DNA from: Bacteroidota bacterium
GTDB lineage: Bacteria; Bacteroidota; Bacteroidia; UBA7662
Direction of reading: 5' to 3'
DNA: 37,903 bases
Assembly: GCA_005799065.1 (NCBI GenBank)
Contig: SYHW01000055.1
Location: forward strand, 1-37,903
Shown: positions 9,785 through 20,384 of the stretch, piece by piece
Layout: each line of letters starts with the position of its first letter
Position numbering within the stretch: the first letter of the stretch is position 1
Program-made: the position numbers and the translations under genes
Notes under the pieces: generated by a model
The model's input: only the letters and a program-made list of their open reading frames with translations
Told to the model about the DNA's origin: nothing
The model's database searches: none

Positions 9785-11145
9785 CGCCGGCTAAGTACAG
9801 CCCCGAACAGCACATCACCTCCTTCTAATAAAGCTTGTTCATAGCCTTGATCGAGGCATTGCCACCCAAAAGTGGAACATAACCGATCCACAACCTGTTC
9901 GTTTTCATCTGCGTAGAGCGAACAGCTTAGGTAGACGAGGCGACCCCCTTCGCGCACGTACGGAAGCAAGTTACTGACCAACCGAAATTGTCGTTCGGCA
10001 AATTCTGTGATCCTGTGTTGTTCGAATCGCGAAAGCCAGTCGGGGGTGGCCGACCAGGTCCCTGATCCTGAACAGGGAACATCGGCCAACACAGCATCAA
10101 ACTGACGAGGAAAACTCCCAGCCTGTTCCAGTGGATCCTGCTGATCGATATCCACACAATATCGGCTATACGATCGTATGCCTGCCCGTGTGAACCGTTC
10201 ATGAAGCTGCTGCAGGGTGCTCTGCCTTTCGTCGGTTGCAAAGAGCTTTACCCCAGGTTCCCGATCGTGCAGCAGTAGACTTTTCCCCCCCGATCCAGCA
10301 CATGCATCCCACCAACTCTCTCCCGAGGAGGGATTCATGAAGCGAATGGTGCGTTGAGAGGCCAAATCCTGAACCTCAAAAAAACCACATTGAAACGAGT
10401 TCAGACTATCGAGCGGCCTACCCGATTCGACCCATCGGGCATTGGGCGTGGTTTCGGAATTGCCCCATAACCAAGCTTTTTCACACCATTCATTTTCTAC
10501 GACCTTCTCCCTGCCTGCACGCAAACGCACCCATGTTCGGGGTGGCATGAGGAAGCCTTTAAGCAATTCATTCTGATCGATTGATGAAGAAATGCGATTA
10601 TGGGCCGGAAACCAATCATCCGCACGAAACGACAAACCCTCCTGGGCCCAATGACGACACAATTGCATGGCATCGAATCCCGGCCCGCGTGAAGACTGCA
10701 GGGCATCGAATCCCGGCCCGCGTGAAGACTGCAGGGCATCGAATCCCGGACCGCGTAAAGACTGCATGGCATCGTTTCCCGGTTCGGGTATAGACTGCAG
10801 GGTATCGTTTCCCGGTTCGGGCATGGACTGCAAGGTGTCAGTTCCTGGCACAGGCAAGGAAGGCAAGTCCCACCCGCTGCGCGAACGCGCATACTGAACA
10901 AAGTCCGATGACGGACCCGCTGCAAAAACCTGACCCATGCCAATCTGCTGCTCGACAGTGGCCTCAGGGAAAAGACGAGCCATGCGAACGGCACCATACA
11001 CCAAAGCCCGCAATTCGCGTCGGTCGCGACTACCCATAGAGGGGAAGGCTTTCATATAGTTCTTTAGCCAACTATTCAGATCCTCCCGATATCGGTATGA
11101 TGCCAAGGCAGCAACCGCTTGTTTCATGCGCACCTCAGCGATCAT
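9781..11145 (-). CDS. RsmB/NOP-family class I SAM-dependent RNA (cytosine-5) methyltransferase
   Basis: 454-aa ORF with VWWDACAGSGGKSLLL-type SAM site (SGESWWDACAGSGGKSLLLHD), DAVLADVPCSGSGTWSATPDWLSRF catalytic motif, and GGRLVYLSCSLYADENEQVV. Confidence 0.88.
   Translation of the reverse strand: MIAEVRMKQAVAALASYRYREDLNSWLKNYMKAFPSMGSRDRRELRALVYGAVRMARLFPEATVEQQIGMGQVFAAGPSSDFVQYARSRSGWDLPSLPVPGTDTLQSMPEPGNDTLQSIPEPGNDAMQSLRGPGFDALQSSRGPGFDALQSSRGPGFDAMQLCRHWAQEGLSFRADDWFPAHNRISSSIDQNELLKGFLMPPRTWVRLRAGREKVVENEWCEKAWLWGNSETTPNARWVESGRPLDSLNSFQCGFFEVQDLASQRTIRFMNPSSGESWWDACAGSGGKSLLLHDREPGVKLFATDERQSTLQQLHERFTRAGIRSYSRYCVDIDQQDPLEQAGSFPRQFDAVLADVPCSGSGTWSATPDWLSRFEQHRITEFAERQFRLVSNLLPYVREGGRLVYLSCSLYADENEQVVDRLCSTFGWQCLDQGYEQALLEGGDVLFGAVLSRR
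10664..10861. repeat. Six tandem copies of a 33-bp unit, in frame inside the RsmB-like gene
   Basis: Units beginning tgcatggcatcgaatcccggcccgcgtgaagac at 10664, 10697, 10730, 10763, 10796 and 10829. They encode PVPGTDTLQSM/PEPGNDTLQSI/PEPGNDAMQSL/RGPGFDALQSS/RGPGFDALQSS/RGPGFDAMQLC. Confidence 0.97.
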
Positions 11146-11166
11146 CCTTATGATTTTTTATCCTCA

Positions 11167-12690
11167 TTATTCCCACTCGATGGTTGCGGGTGGTTTTGAG
11201 CTGATGTCATAAACCACCCTATTGATTCCTTTGACTTGATTGATGATGTCGTTCGAAATTTGGGCGAGTAGATCATAAGGAAGATGAACCCAATCGGCTG
11301 TCATTCCGTCTACACTGTGCACGGCCCGGAGCGCTACTACCTCCTCATAGGTGCGTTCATCGCCCATCACGCCTACACTACGAATGGGTAAAAGGATGGT
11401 TCCGGCTTGCCAAATGCGGTCATACCAGCCTGCTTTCTTTAAATGCTTGATGTAGATTGCGTCGGCTTCCTGCAGGAGCGCCACGCGTTGGGCGTCTACC
11501 GTACCCAAAATACGGATACCGAGGCCCGGACCAGGAAATGGGTGTCGACCAAGAAACATCGGGCTGATGCCTAAAGCAGCACCCACCTGCCGAACTTCAT
11601 CTTTAAACAAGGTACGAAGTGGCTCCAAAAGTGAAAGCTTCATATAATCCGGTAATCCACCCACATTGTGGTGCGATTTGATGGTGGCCGATGGGCCCAT
11701 TACCGATACTGATTCAATGACATCCGGATATATGGTGCCTTGTCCGAGCCATTGAATTCCGGAAAGACGATGCGCCTCTCGATCAAATACGTCAATAAAA
11801 GTGCGTCCGATGGCCTTCCGCTTGGCCTCTGGTTCGGAAAGGCCCTGTAGCGCACCATAAAACTCATGGCGCGCATCGACCCCCGTCACATTCAAATCCA
11901 ACTGTTGATAGTCGAGCAACACCTGATCGAACTCATCCTTACGCAGGAGACCATTATCAACAAAAATTCCATGGAGGCGGTGTCCAATGGCACGATGAAT
12001 CAGCACAGCGGCAACCGTACTATCCACCCCGCCGCTCAGCCCCATCACCACCTGCCCATCGCCCACTTGCGCTCGGATGGACTCAACACTTTCTTCGATG
12101 AAATGCTCTGCCGTCCATTCCTGTTTGCACCCGCAAATGCCCACCACAAAGTTTTTCAAAAGCAGTGCACCGTGCTGGGAATGGGTTACTTCGGGATGAA
12201 ATTGAATGCCGAATACAGGACGTTCATGTAATTGAAAAGCTGCGTTTTCTACCGTTTCTGTGCTTCCCAGCAAAGCAACGTCTTTTGGAAGGCCCGATAT
12301 GGTATCGCCATGCGACATCCAGACCTCGCTTTCATAAGGAAATCCCTCGAAAAGCTGATTTTCGCACTGAACCGACAAACGGGCACGTCCGTATTCACGG
12401 ATGCTCGAAGGAAGAAGTTCTCCTCCAATTTGCCGGGCCAATAGTTGAGCTCCATAACATATAGCGAGTATAGGCTTGCCGGGGTAAAGACTGAGGATGT
12501 CCGGATGTGGGGCACCTTCCTGACCCGTGCTGAACGGACTACCCGAAAGTATGATGCCCTTGATTTCCGACTCTTTGGGTATTGGCCTGTTCCAGGGTTG
12601 GATTTCGCAATAAACCTGCAACTCACGCACACGGCGGGCAATCAGCTGGGTGTATTGCGATCCAAAGTCCAGAATAATGATTTTGTCCAT
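11167..12690 (-). CDS. guaA: GMP synthase (glutamine-hydrolysing)
   Basis: 507-aa ORF with class I amidotransferase [15 protein letters not shown]-PPase [22 protein letters not shown], and C-terminal [20 protein letters not shown]. Confidence 0.98.
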   Translation of the reverse strand: MDKIIILDFGSQYTQLIARRVRELQVYCEIQPWNRPIPKESEIKGIILSGSPFSTGQEGAPHPDILSLYPGKPILAICYGAQLLARQIGGELLPSSIREYGRARLSVQCENQLFEGFPYESEVWMSHGDTISGLPKDVALLGSTETVENAAFQLHERPVFGIQFHPEVTHSQHGALLLKNFVVGICGCKQEWTAEHFIEESVESIRAQVGDGQVVMGLSGGVDSTVAAVLIHRAIGHRLHGIFVDNGLLRKDEFDQVLLDYQQLDLNVTGVDARHEFYGALQGLSEPEAKRKAIGRTFIDVFDREAHRLSGIQWLGQGTIYPDVIESVSVMGPSATIKSHHNVGGLPDYMKLSLLEPLRTLFKDEVRQVGAALGISPMFLGRHPFPGPGLGIRILGTVDAQRVALLQEADAIYIKHLKKAGWYDRIWQAGTILLPIRSVGVMGDERTYEEVVALRAVHSVDGMTADWVHLPYDLLAQISNDIINQVKGINRVVYDISSKPPATIEWE

Positions 12691-12824
12691 TGCTGTGATC
12701 TAGATTTATGATGTCCGTTTAATGTCCGAATACTGTCTGTATGATGTCCGTACGAAGGAAATTGTCTTTAGTGTAGCGTTATCAGTAATAAATAGTTAGT
12801 CTCGAATGCTCCAGAGCACTTTGG

Positions 12825-14273
12825 CTAAGGCTGAAATACAAAATGATCCTCTGCCATTAATTGATCTGATGCATTGACGCGACAGAGAACCGTTCCGTCC
12901 GCTTCGACCGAGGCGAGTTCGACTGGAACAATTCGATTGATCCACAATGGGTTATAGGGGGCTGAGACACGAATGTAGTTATCGGTATATCCCTGCATCC
13001 ATTGGCCCTTGCGCTCCTGTTCGAAGAGAACGGGTCTCACGCTGCCCATATGACTTTGAGCAAAGTCGAGGCGTTTGCGTAGACCTAGGTGTGTAAGTAA
13101 ACGATTTCGATCCGATCGTCGCCCATTGGGTACCCTCCCTTCCATCGCAGCGGCTTCCGTTCCAGGTCGCTCGGAATAGGTGAAAACGTGCAGGTAGGAG
13201 ACCTCGAGATCCCAAATAAAATCATGGGTCTCCATAAACAAACCATCGGTTTCGCCGGGGAAACCCACAATCACGTCTACGCCAATGCATGCATGGGGCA
13301 AAGCCGAACGAATCGCCTGCACCCTGTCTGCGTATTGAGCCGAACGGTAGCGCCTTTTCATTCGGGCCAAAAGCGCATCGCTGCCCGACTGTAAGGGCAT
13401 ATGCACATGCGGCATCAGGTTTGGATGCTTCTTCATGAGTTCTATGATGCGATCCGTTAAAAGATTGGGCTCGACACTGGAGATGCGCAGACGCTCTGCA
13501 CCGCTTTCCTCTGCCAGCAGGCTCAATAAATCTCCAAAATTACCCAATGGCCGCGATGGCCCCCTGTTCAGATCGCTCCCCACCCAGCCGTAATCGCCCG
13601 TGTTCACACCCGTCAGCACGATTTCCCGAACACCTGAAGCCACCAAATCCTTCGCCTGCTGGAGCAAATCATGGGGATTGCCCGAACGACTGGCGCCGCG
13701 CGCTCCCGGAATGGTACAAAACGTGCAAGAATAGTCGCAGCCGTCCTGAACTTTTAAAAAGGATCGGGTGCGGTTTCCCTGCGAAAACGAGTGTTCAAAT
13801 GTGGTGAGCGCACGGGTTTCGCCATGATGGATTTCGGCCATTATACCACCCGACGATTTTACATTCAATTTTTGAAGGATGCGAAACTTATCCGCCCCAC
13901 CCACCACCAGGTCAACTCCGGGAATTTGAGAAACAGCGCCTGGTTGTAATTGGGCGAAGCAACCGGTCACCACCACACGGGCCTGAGGTGATGTTCGCCT
14001 CGCCTGCTGAACCAAATTCTTGCACTTGCGGTCTGCGTGGTCAGTCACCGAGCAAGTATTAATCACATAAACTTCTGCTTCATTGTCGAATTCGACCAAT
14101 CGATAGCCCTTGCTCGTGAATTGCCTACTAATGGTGTCCCCTTCTGAGTAATTGAGCTTACACCCCAACGTATAAACCGCCACACGCGGTTCTGTACCCG
14201 ACAGCGGTAAACCAACCGACAGATCGTCCTCCCTCTGGCTGACCCGCGAAAAATCAGTTGTCAGCGTTCCCAT
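12825..14273 (-). CDS. mtaB: tRNA (N6-threonylcarbamoyladenosine(37)-C2)-methylthiotransferase
   Basis: 482-aa ORF with UPF0004 domain (YTLGCKLNYSEGDTI), radical-SAM motif DGCDYSCTFCTIPGARG, and a TRAM-like tail. Confidence 0.93.
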   Translation of the reverse strand: MGTLTTDFSRVSQREDDLSVGLPLSGTEPRVAVYTLGCKLNYSEGDTISRQFTSKGYRLVEFDNEAEVYVINTCSVTDHADRKCKNLVQQARRTSPQARVVVTGCFAQLQPGAVSQIPGVDLVVGGADKFRILQKLNVKSSGGIMAEIHHGETRALTTFEHSFSQGNRTRSFLKVQDGCDYSCTFCTIPGARGASRSGNPHDLLQQAKDLVASGVREIVLTGVNTGDYGWVGSDLNRGPSRPLGNFGDLLSLLAEESGAERLRISSVEPNLLTDRIIELMKKHPNLMPHVHMPLQSGSDALLARMKRRYRSAQYADRVQAIRSALPHACIGVDVIVGFPGETDGLFMETHDFIWDLEVSYLHVFTYSERPGTEAAAMEGRVPNGRRSDRNRLLTHLGLRKRLDFAQSHMGSVRPVLFEQERKGQWMQGYTDNYIRVSAPYNPLWINRIVPVELASVEADGTVLCRVNASDQLMAEDHFVFQP

Positions 14274-14274
14274 T

Positions 14275-15045
14275 CTACGATGCGTTTAAAGCGTTTAGTC
14301 GAATGCGCGTGATGATTTTTTTTGTGTAAGCAGGGAAATCACCCTCCATCATCCATTGGTAGTAGCCTTTGTCGCGTGCGAAAACCTCGGCAACGGCTTG
14401 TCCCTTGTATTTTCCAAATGAAAATACCTCCCTACCCTGTGCATCACGCACGATTCTGCCGGCCAAATCTACCGATTGGTTGTTGCGAATGGTATATCGG
14501 TGCAGGAAATCCACATCGCGTTTCAATTCCGGATAGCGATCAAGTTGACCCAGAAGAATTTCGTAGGTAGCCTGAATATCTACTTCGGCCGAATGTGCAC
14601 CCTCAAGATTCTTTTGGCAATAGAAGCGGTAGGCGGCCTTCAGGTCGCGGGGCTCATTTTTATGAAAAATAGTTTGAACATCGATCATCCGAACATCGGT
14701 CCAATCAAAATCTTGCCCCGCCCGCATCAGTTCCTCGGCCAGCATAGGCAAGTCGAAGTAACCCGAATTGTAGCCAGCAAAATCACAATGCTGCATAAAC
14801 TGCATGAGTTTGGGAGCGAATTCCTTAAAAGTGGGTTCATTCGCCACATCCTCATCCCTAATCCCATGAATTTTTGTGACCTCCATAGGGATGGGCATTT
14901 CTGGATTGATGCGTTGGGTGAGCGTCTGCGTGGTGCCGTCGGGCATGGCCTTTAACACTGAAATTTCTACAATACGATCGCTGCTGATGCTGAGTCCGGT
15001 TGTTTCGAGATCAATAAAAGCAAGGGGACGGGTCAGCTGAAGCAT
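14275..15045 (-). CDS. 3'-5' exonuclease (DnaQ/DEDD family)
   Basis: 256-aa ORF with ExoI FIDLETTGL, ExoII-like FAGYNSGYFDLPMLAEEL, ExoIII-like GAHSAEVDIQATYEIL. Confidence 0.9.
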   Translation of the reverse strand: MLQLTRPLAFIDLETTGLSISSDRIVEISVLKAMPDGTTQTLTQRINPEMPIPMEVTKIHGIRDEDVANEPTFKEFAPKLMQFMQHCDFAGYNSGYFDLPMLAEELMRAGQDFDWTDVRMIDVQTIFHKNEPRDLKAAYRFYCQKNLEGAHSAEVDIQATYEILLGQLDRYPELKRDVDFLHRYTIRNNQSVDLAGRIVRDAQGREVFSFGKYKGQAVAEVFARDKGYYQWMMEGDFPAYTKKIITRIRLNALNAS

Positions 15046-15064
15046 ACAATGTTTTTAATAAGTA

Positions 15065-16414
15065 TCAATTGTTTAACAATAAATTTTCCGTGGTCAAACC
15101 ACCGAATGTGGCCGAACTCATCAGCAACAGGACGCCATTTCGTTGCGCCTTATGTGCATCCTTGATGACCTCGGAGGTGGAGGTTCGTACCTCCAGATCT
15201 TCCCTACCAAAAAAAAGCCTCAACTCGGATTCCGTTGGTGCTTGAAGGCCTCGTTCTGCGGCCAAAGCGGGTTGATAGAAAACCACCGCACGATCGGCTT
15301 GATTCATGGTATCGCGGTATTGGGGCAAAAAATCACTGCGCAGGCTCGAAAAAGTATGCAGTTCCAAAATGGCAGTGAAATAGGAATCAGGATGCTGCTC
15401 GCGTACTGCCCGAACACTCGCCATCACCTTAGAAGGAGCATGGGCAAAGTCACGGTATACGAAACAACCTACCCGATGTCCAACCCGTTCGAGGCGCCGG
15501 TCTGCGCCCGGAAAAGAGGCAATTGCCTGATAGAAATCTTCTTTGGGTATACCGGCTTCGGCGGTCAAAAAACGTGCGGCAGCGATATTCTCCACATTAT
15601 GTCGACCAAAAACGAGCAACGGAATCTTTCCAAGAGAGGTTTTCAAAAATCCGTACCCGTCTTCCACTACATATTCTGCTGGTTTGTAGGCCCGAACCTG
15701 CAGTGTTTGGCTGAAAGGCAGGCAAAGAGCCTCTAAAGCACTGTCCCCTTCGGGGTATCCCACGCGAGCCCCCGGATGGAGTGAGGCCAATAAAGCATGA
15801 AATGCCTCTCTGTAGCGTTCAGGTGTCGGAAAAACGTTTGCATGATCCCAAGCGATGCCTGAAATCACCAATGCCTGTGGTGCGTAATGGAGGAATTTTG
15901 GACGAGCATCGAGACAGGAGCTGAGGTATTCATCACCTTCTATCACCATAACCGGCGCATCATCGGTTAACCGAACCATCACATCGAATCCCTTCACACC
16001 GCTGCCCACCAAATAATCGAACGGACGCTTGTGAAAACGCAACACATGCATCACCATGGCGGTGATGGTTGTTTTGCCATGACTACCCGCAACGACCAAG
16101 CGCAGCTTGCCGGCGCTTCTTTGGGATACATATTCCGGGAAGGACTGAATATTCAAGCCCAAGTCCTGTGCGCGCTTGAGTTCTGGGTTGTCTGACTTCG
16201 CGTGCATGCCCAAAATCACTAAATCTATGGAGGCCGACAATTGATCCGGAAACCAACCGGTTTCATGGGGCAAAAGACCTGCTTTTTCGAGTCGACTCCG
16301 AGAGGGCTCTTCAAAGCGGTCGTCGGACCCACTAATTTGATGGCCTTCAGCAGCCAGCGCCATGGCCAAATTGTGCATCACTGCACCACCAATAGAAATA
16401 AAGTGTATCCTCAT
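15065..16414 (-). CDS. mpl: Mur ligase family protein, UDP-N-acetylmuramate:L-alanyl-gamma-D-glutamyl-meso-diaminopimelate ligase (Mpl)
   Basis: MRIHFISIGGAVMHNLAMALAAEGHQISGSDD N-terminal domain, VVAGSHGKTTITAMVMHVL ATP site, FAHAPSKVMASVRAVREQHP. Start at 16414 (track ORF extends to 16438). Confidence 0.87.
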   Translation of the reverse strand: MRIHFISIGGAVMHNLAMALAAEGHQISGSDDRFEEPSRSRLEKAGLLPHETGWFPDQLSASIDLVILGMHAKSDNPELKRAQDLGLNIQSFPEYVSQRSAGKLRLVVAGSHGKTTITAMVMHVLRFHKRPFDYLVGSGVKGFDVMVRLTDDAPVMVIEGDEYLSSCLDARPKFLHYAPQALVISGIAWDHANVFPTPERYREAFHALLASLHPGARVGYPEGDSALEALCLPFSQTLQVRAYKPAEYVVEDGYGFLKTSLGKIPLLVFGRHNVENIAAARFLTAEAGIPKEDFYQAIASFPGADRRLERVGHRVGCFVYRDFAHAPSKVMASVRAVREQHPDSYFTAILELHTFSSLRSDFLPQYRDTMNQADRAVVFYQPALAAERGLQAPTESELRLFFGREDLEVRTSTSEVIKDAHKAQRNGVLLLMSSATFGGLTTENLLLNN

Positions 16415-16534
16415 AGCTACCAAACAAACCAAAGCCAAAATCAGCCTGCAATATCCGAATTTGTGGGCGATCCCGAATAAAATTTATCGTGCGCTTAAGC
16501 ACCTTATGGTAAATTCACCTATTTTTAGGTCGCA

Positions 16535-17380
16535 GTGGACGTATTGAGCATAGATACAGGATTTTTCAAACTCGATGGCGGAGCCATGTTCGGCGTGGTG
16601 CCTAAAACGCTTTGGAGCCGTCATGTAGCCCCCGACGCCAATAACTTATGTACGTGGGCCATGCGCTGCCTACTCATTGCGGATGACGAGCGACTCATTC
16701 TGATCGATACAGGACTGGGTGATAAGCAATCCGCCAAATTTTTTAGTTTTTACGAACCCCACGGCGCGTTTACCTTGTTGGGAAGCCTTCAGTCGAAGGG
16801 CATTCAGCCCAGCGACATCACCGATGTGGTACTCACCCACCTCCACTTCGATCATTGCGGGGGTGCAGTTCGTCGATCGATCGACGGACAGTCTTGGGTG
16901 CCGACCTTCCCCAAAGCCACCTACTGGATCAGCGAAGATCAATACCGATGGGCCTATCCATCCCCAAACCCACGCGAACGCGCTTCATTTCTACCGGAGA
17001 ATTTCGCACCACTTTTCGATCAACAGCGCGTTCACCTGGTGAAGCGCGGCGAACAGGCGGCCGGATTGGATGTATTGATGGTGGATGGACACACCGACGG
17101 TATGATGTTGCCTCTGTTGGAGGTAAATCAACAAAAAATACTCTATTGTGCCGATCTGTTGCCATCCGTTGCCCATCTGCCCATTGCCTGGGTGATGGGC
17201 TATGACACCCGGCCTTTATTGACCTTGCAAGAAAAATCAGACATTCTGTCACGAGCCGCCCGCGAAAACTGGTTGTTGTTTTTTGAACACGACGCCCAAA
17301 ACGAAATGTGTTCGCTCCGCGAAGGAGAAAAAGGCATTGTGGTCGGCGAAACACTCAGCCTACAAGAACTATTCAAATGA
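16535..17380 (+). CDS. MBL-fold metallo-hydrolase
   Basis: 281-aa ORF with VLTHLHFDHCGG motif and DGHTDGMMLPLL. The start appears to be GTG at 16535. Confidence 0.87.
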   Translation: MDVLSIDTGFFKLDGGAMFGVVPKTLWSRHVAPDANNLCTWAMRCLLIADDERLILIDTGLGDKQSAKFFSFYEPHGAFTLLGSLQSKGIQPSDITDVVLTHLHFDHCGGAVRRSIDGQSWVPTFPKATYWISEDQYRWAYPSPNPRERASFLPENFAPLFDQQRVHLVKRGEQAAGLDVLMVDGHTDGMMLPLLEVNQQKILYCADLLPSVAHLPIAWVMGYDTRPLLTLQEKSDILSRAARENWLLFFEHDAQNEMCSLREGEKGIVVGETLSLQELFK

Positions 17381-17760
17381 CCATTGCCATCGATTTTGAC
17401 GGCGTCATTCATTCCTACAGCCGGGGTTGGCAAGGGGGCGAAATATATGACCTACCCGTTGAGGGCACCCGTGAGGCACTCACCGAACTGCGCGCAAAGG
17501 GCTGGAAAATCTATATTTTTAGTACGCGAACCAACAAAATATACCACAAAAATGACCATCCTCCTCAAGAGGAACGGATGAAAATTTACCTCGAGGAACA
17601 CGGCATTCCTTACGATAAAATCTGGAGTTTTGGCAAACCTATGGCCGATATCTATCTCGACGACCGGGCCCTGAACTTTCGTGGAAAATGGGTTGATTCC
17701 CTGCAGGAAATTGAGCAATTTCAGGTATGGAACCGTGATGCATCGAACCCTAATGGCTAA
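17377..17760 (+). CDS. Small HAD-like (DxD motif) phosphohydrolase-type protein
   Basis: ~127-aa ORF from ATG 17377: MTIAIDFDGVIHSY...IFSTRT...DKIWSFGKPMADIYLDDRALNF. Start overlaps the MBL stop as ATGA. Confidence 0.75.
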   Translation: MTIAIDFDGVIHSYSRGWQGGEIYDLPVEGTREALTELRAKGWKIYIFSTRTNKIYHKNDHPPQEERMKIYLEEHGIPYDKIWSFGKPMADIYLDDRALNFRGKWVDSLQEIEQFQVWNRDASNPNG

Positions 17761-17840
17761 TTAAATAAACCTTCCACCCCTTCGTATACGTTTGATCCAC
17801 TAAATGGCACTTTAATTGCAGTGCAGCATTACTTAATTGG

Positions 17841-17855
17841 CTGACAGGCTGTCAG
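17841..17855. promoter_or_regulatory. Perfect 7-1-7 inverted repeat upstream of lon, candidate operator
   Basis: CTGACAG-G-CTGTCAG, ending ~20 bp before the lon ATG. Confidence 0.35.
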
Positions 17856-17874
17856 ACGATTCCTACCTAAGCCC

Positions 17875-20373
17875 ATGAGCAGAAGAAATCCATCATCACC
17901 ATTCGAACATATGCACGGCTACGACGACGACGCCGAAACCGACTTCTTCCCCATTTCTACCCCTACTGAGGAGGAGGAAGACTCGAGCGAAGAACTCCCA
18001 GGCGAACTCCCCATACTACCTCTTCGCAACACCGTATTGTTTCCTGGTGTTGTTATCCCCATAACGGTAGGCCGCGACAAATCCATTCGGCTTATACGCG
18101 ATGCCAATAGTGGCAGCAAAATCATTGGCGTCCTTTCCCAGACCGATGTATCTGTCGAAGAGCCCGGTGTCGGGGATTTGCACAACATCGGAACCGTTGC
18201 GCGCATACTGAAAATGCTCCGCATGCCCGATGGAAATACAACGGTGATCATTCAAGGTCGACAAAGGTTTAGACTTGAAGAGATTACCAGTACTGAACCC
18301 TATCTCAGGGCTCGGGTGACGCCCCACCGCGATGTAAAGCCACGCAAGAACGATAAGGAATTTGAGGCGCTGATAGGATCCATGAAGGATATGGCCCTTC
18401 AAATCATTGAGCAGTCGCCCAATATCCCCAGCGAGGCCGCCATCGCCCTGCGCAACATCGAAAGCGCAGCCTTCCTCATCAACTTTATCGCCAGCAACCT
18501 CAATACTGATGTGGCTGAGAAACAGCGCCTACTCGAAATGGAGGGTCTAAAAGACCGTGCTACGGACGTGCTCACCCAGCTCAATAAAGAACTCCAGATG
18601 CTGGAGTTAAAAAATCAGATTCAAAGCAAGGTCAAGGTCGATATCGATAAGCAACAACGCGAATATTTCCTACACCAACAACTCAAGACCATACAGGAAG
18701 AACTAGGAGGGGCAACACCCGACTTGGAGGCGCAAAACCTTCGAGAGCGCGCCAAAAAGAAACAGTGGAGTGCTCAAGTTCGCCAGCATTTCGATAAAGA
18801 AATAGACAAATTGCAGCGCATGAATCCAGCGGCTGCCGATTACAGCGTTGTACTCAACTATGTTGAATTGATGCTCGATTTACCATGGGATGTATACAGC
18901 ACGGATCGTTTCGACCTAAAAAGGGCGCAAAAAATTCTGGATCAAGACCATTACGGCCTCGATAAGGTGAAAGACCGCATTATGGAGTTCTTGGCGGTGT
19001 TGAAACTCAAGGCCAATATGAAAGCCCCAATTCTTTTGCTTGTGGGGCCCCCGGGCGTCGGTAAAACCTCCTTGGGAAAAAGTATAGCGCGTGCCATCGG
19101 TCGAAAATATGTGCGCATGAGCCTTGGTGGCGTGCATGATGAGGCTGTCATCCGCGGTCACCGCAAGACATACATTGGCGCCATGCCCGGACGAATCATA
19201 CAGAGTTTGAAAAAAGCGGGCAGCAGCAATCCCGTGATGGTACTCGATGAGATCGATAAAGTGGGCAGTGATTACCGGGGCGATGTTTCTTCCGCCCTTC
19301 TGGAAGTATTGGATCCCGAACAAAACAGCACATTCTTCGATCATTACCTCGAGGTCGACTACGACCTGAGCAAAGTCCTGTTTATCGCCACCGCCAATAG
19401 TTTATCGAGCATACAACCCGCTCTGCTCGACCGGATGGAGGTCATTGAAATTAATGGATATACATTAGAAGAGAAGCAAGAAATTGCTCGTAAATACCTC
19501 ATTCCCAAACAATTGGAGGAGCATGGACTCACCAAAGATGATTTTTCGATCCAGGCAGCGATGACCCGATACATCATCGAACGATATACCCGCGAATCGG
19601 GTGTGCGCAGCCTCGACAAGAAAATAGCCTCCATGGTTCGGGGGTTTGCGCGCCATAAAGCCATGGAAACGCCCTACCGGGTGCAGGTGAACCGCGACGA
19701 TTGCCACAAAATTTTGGGTGCTCCCATATTTGACCCCGACGAATATGAAGGAAACCAAATCGCGGGGGTCGTTACCGGGCTGGCCTGGACCTCGGCCGGA
19801 GGTGACATCCTCTTTATTGAAACGAGCTTGAGCCGAGGAAAGGGAAAAGTCAACATCACGGGGAATCTGGGTGCTGTGATGAAGGAATCGGCCTCGATTG
19901 CTTTGGCCTATGTAAAAGTACATGCCCGTGAACTGGGAATTGATTACCGTTTGTTTGATTCGGTAGACATCCACATTCATGTGCCTGAAGGCGCCACGCC
20001 CAAAGATGGACCATCGGCAGGGATCACAATGCTCACGAGCATTGTTTCGGCCTTTACCCAAAGAAAAATTCGTCAAAAGTTGGCTATGACTGGTGAAATA
20101 ACCCTTAGAGGCCGCGTTTTACCGGTTGGAGGAATCAAGGAGAAGATCCTGGCAGCCAAAAGAGCCGGAATAGGCCATATTGTGCTGAGTAAACAGAACC
20201 GAAAAGACATTGAAGAAATTAGGCAAGACTACATTCGCGACCTCGAATTCCATTATGTAGACCGTATGTCGGACGTCCTGGCATTCGCCCTGCTCCCAGA
20301 AAAAGTACAGAAGGCAGTCGACCTCATGTCTATGATTGAACCCAACACGGGTGTTCAACTCAACGCCAACTAA
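17875..20373 (+). CDS. lon: Endopeptidase La (ATP-dependent Lon protease)
   Basis: 832-aa ORF with [19 protein letters not shown], Walker [20 protein letters not shown], and catalytic [20 protein letters not shown]. Confidence 0.98.
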   Translation: MSRRNPSSPFEHMHGYDDDAETDFFPISTPTEEEEDSSEELPGELPILPLRNTVLFPGVVIPITVGRDKSIRLIRDANSGSKIIGVLSQTDVSVEEPGVGDLHNIGTVARILKMLRMPDGNTTVIIQGRQRFRLEEITSTEPYLRARVTPHRDVKPRKNDKEFEALIGSMKDMALQIIEQSPNIPSEAAIALRNIESAAFLINFIASNLNTDVAEKQRLLEMEGLKDRATDVLTQLNKELQMLELKNQIQSKVKVDIDKQQREYFLHQQLKTIQEELGGATPDLEAQNLRERAKKKQWSAQVRQHFDKEIDKLQRMNPAAADYSVVLNYVELMLDLPWDVYSTDRFDLKRAQKILDQDHYGLDKVKDRIMEFLAVLKLKANMKAPILLLVGPPGVGKTSLGKSIARAIGRKYVRMSLGGVHDEAVIRGHRKTYIGAMPGRIIQSLKKAGSSNPVMVLDEIDKVGSDYRGDVSSALLEVLDPEQNSTFFDHYLEVDYDLSKVLFIATANSLSSIQPALLDRMEVIEINGYTLEEKQEIARKYLIPKQLEEHGLTKDDFSIQAAMTRYIIERYTRESGVRSLDKKIASMVRGFARHKAMETPYRVQVNRDDCHKILGAPIFDPDEYEGNQIAGVVTGLAWTSAGGDILFIETSLSRGKGKVNITGNLGAVMKESASIALAYVKVHARELGIDYRLFDSVDIHIHVPEGATPKDGPSAGITMLTSIVSAFTQRKIRQKLAMTGEITLRGRVLPVGGIKEKILAAKRAGIGHIVLSKQNRKDIEEIRQDYIRDLEFHYVDRMSDVLAFALLPEKVQKAVDLMSMIEPNTGVQLNAN

Positions 20374-20384
20374 ATATTGGCCGG

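Noticed and set aside
10664-10861. Possible CRISPR array
   Set aside because: The units are contiguous with no unique spacers, encode a continuous peptide in frame, and no cas genes are present.
10581-10997. Overlapping long ORFs on both strands through the 33-bp repeat (10497-10997 minus; 10581-10793 and 10667-10897 plus)
   Set aside because: Because the 33-bp unit is a multiple of 3, alternative frames stay open through the repeat. The RsmB-like frame has clear domain motifs; the others do not.
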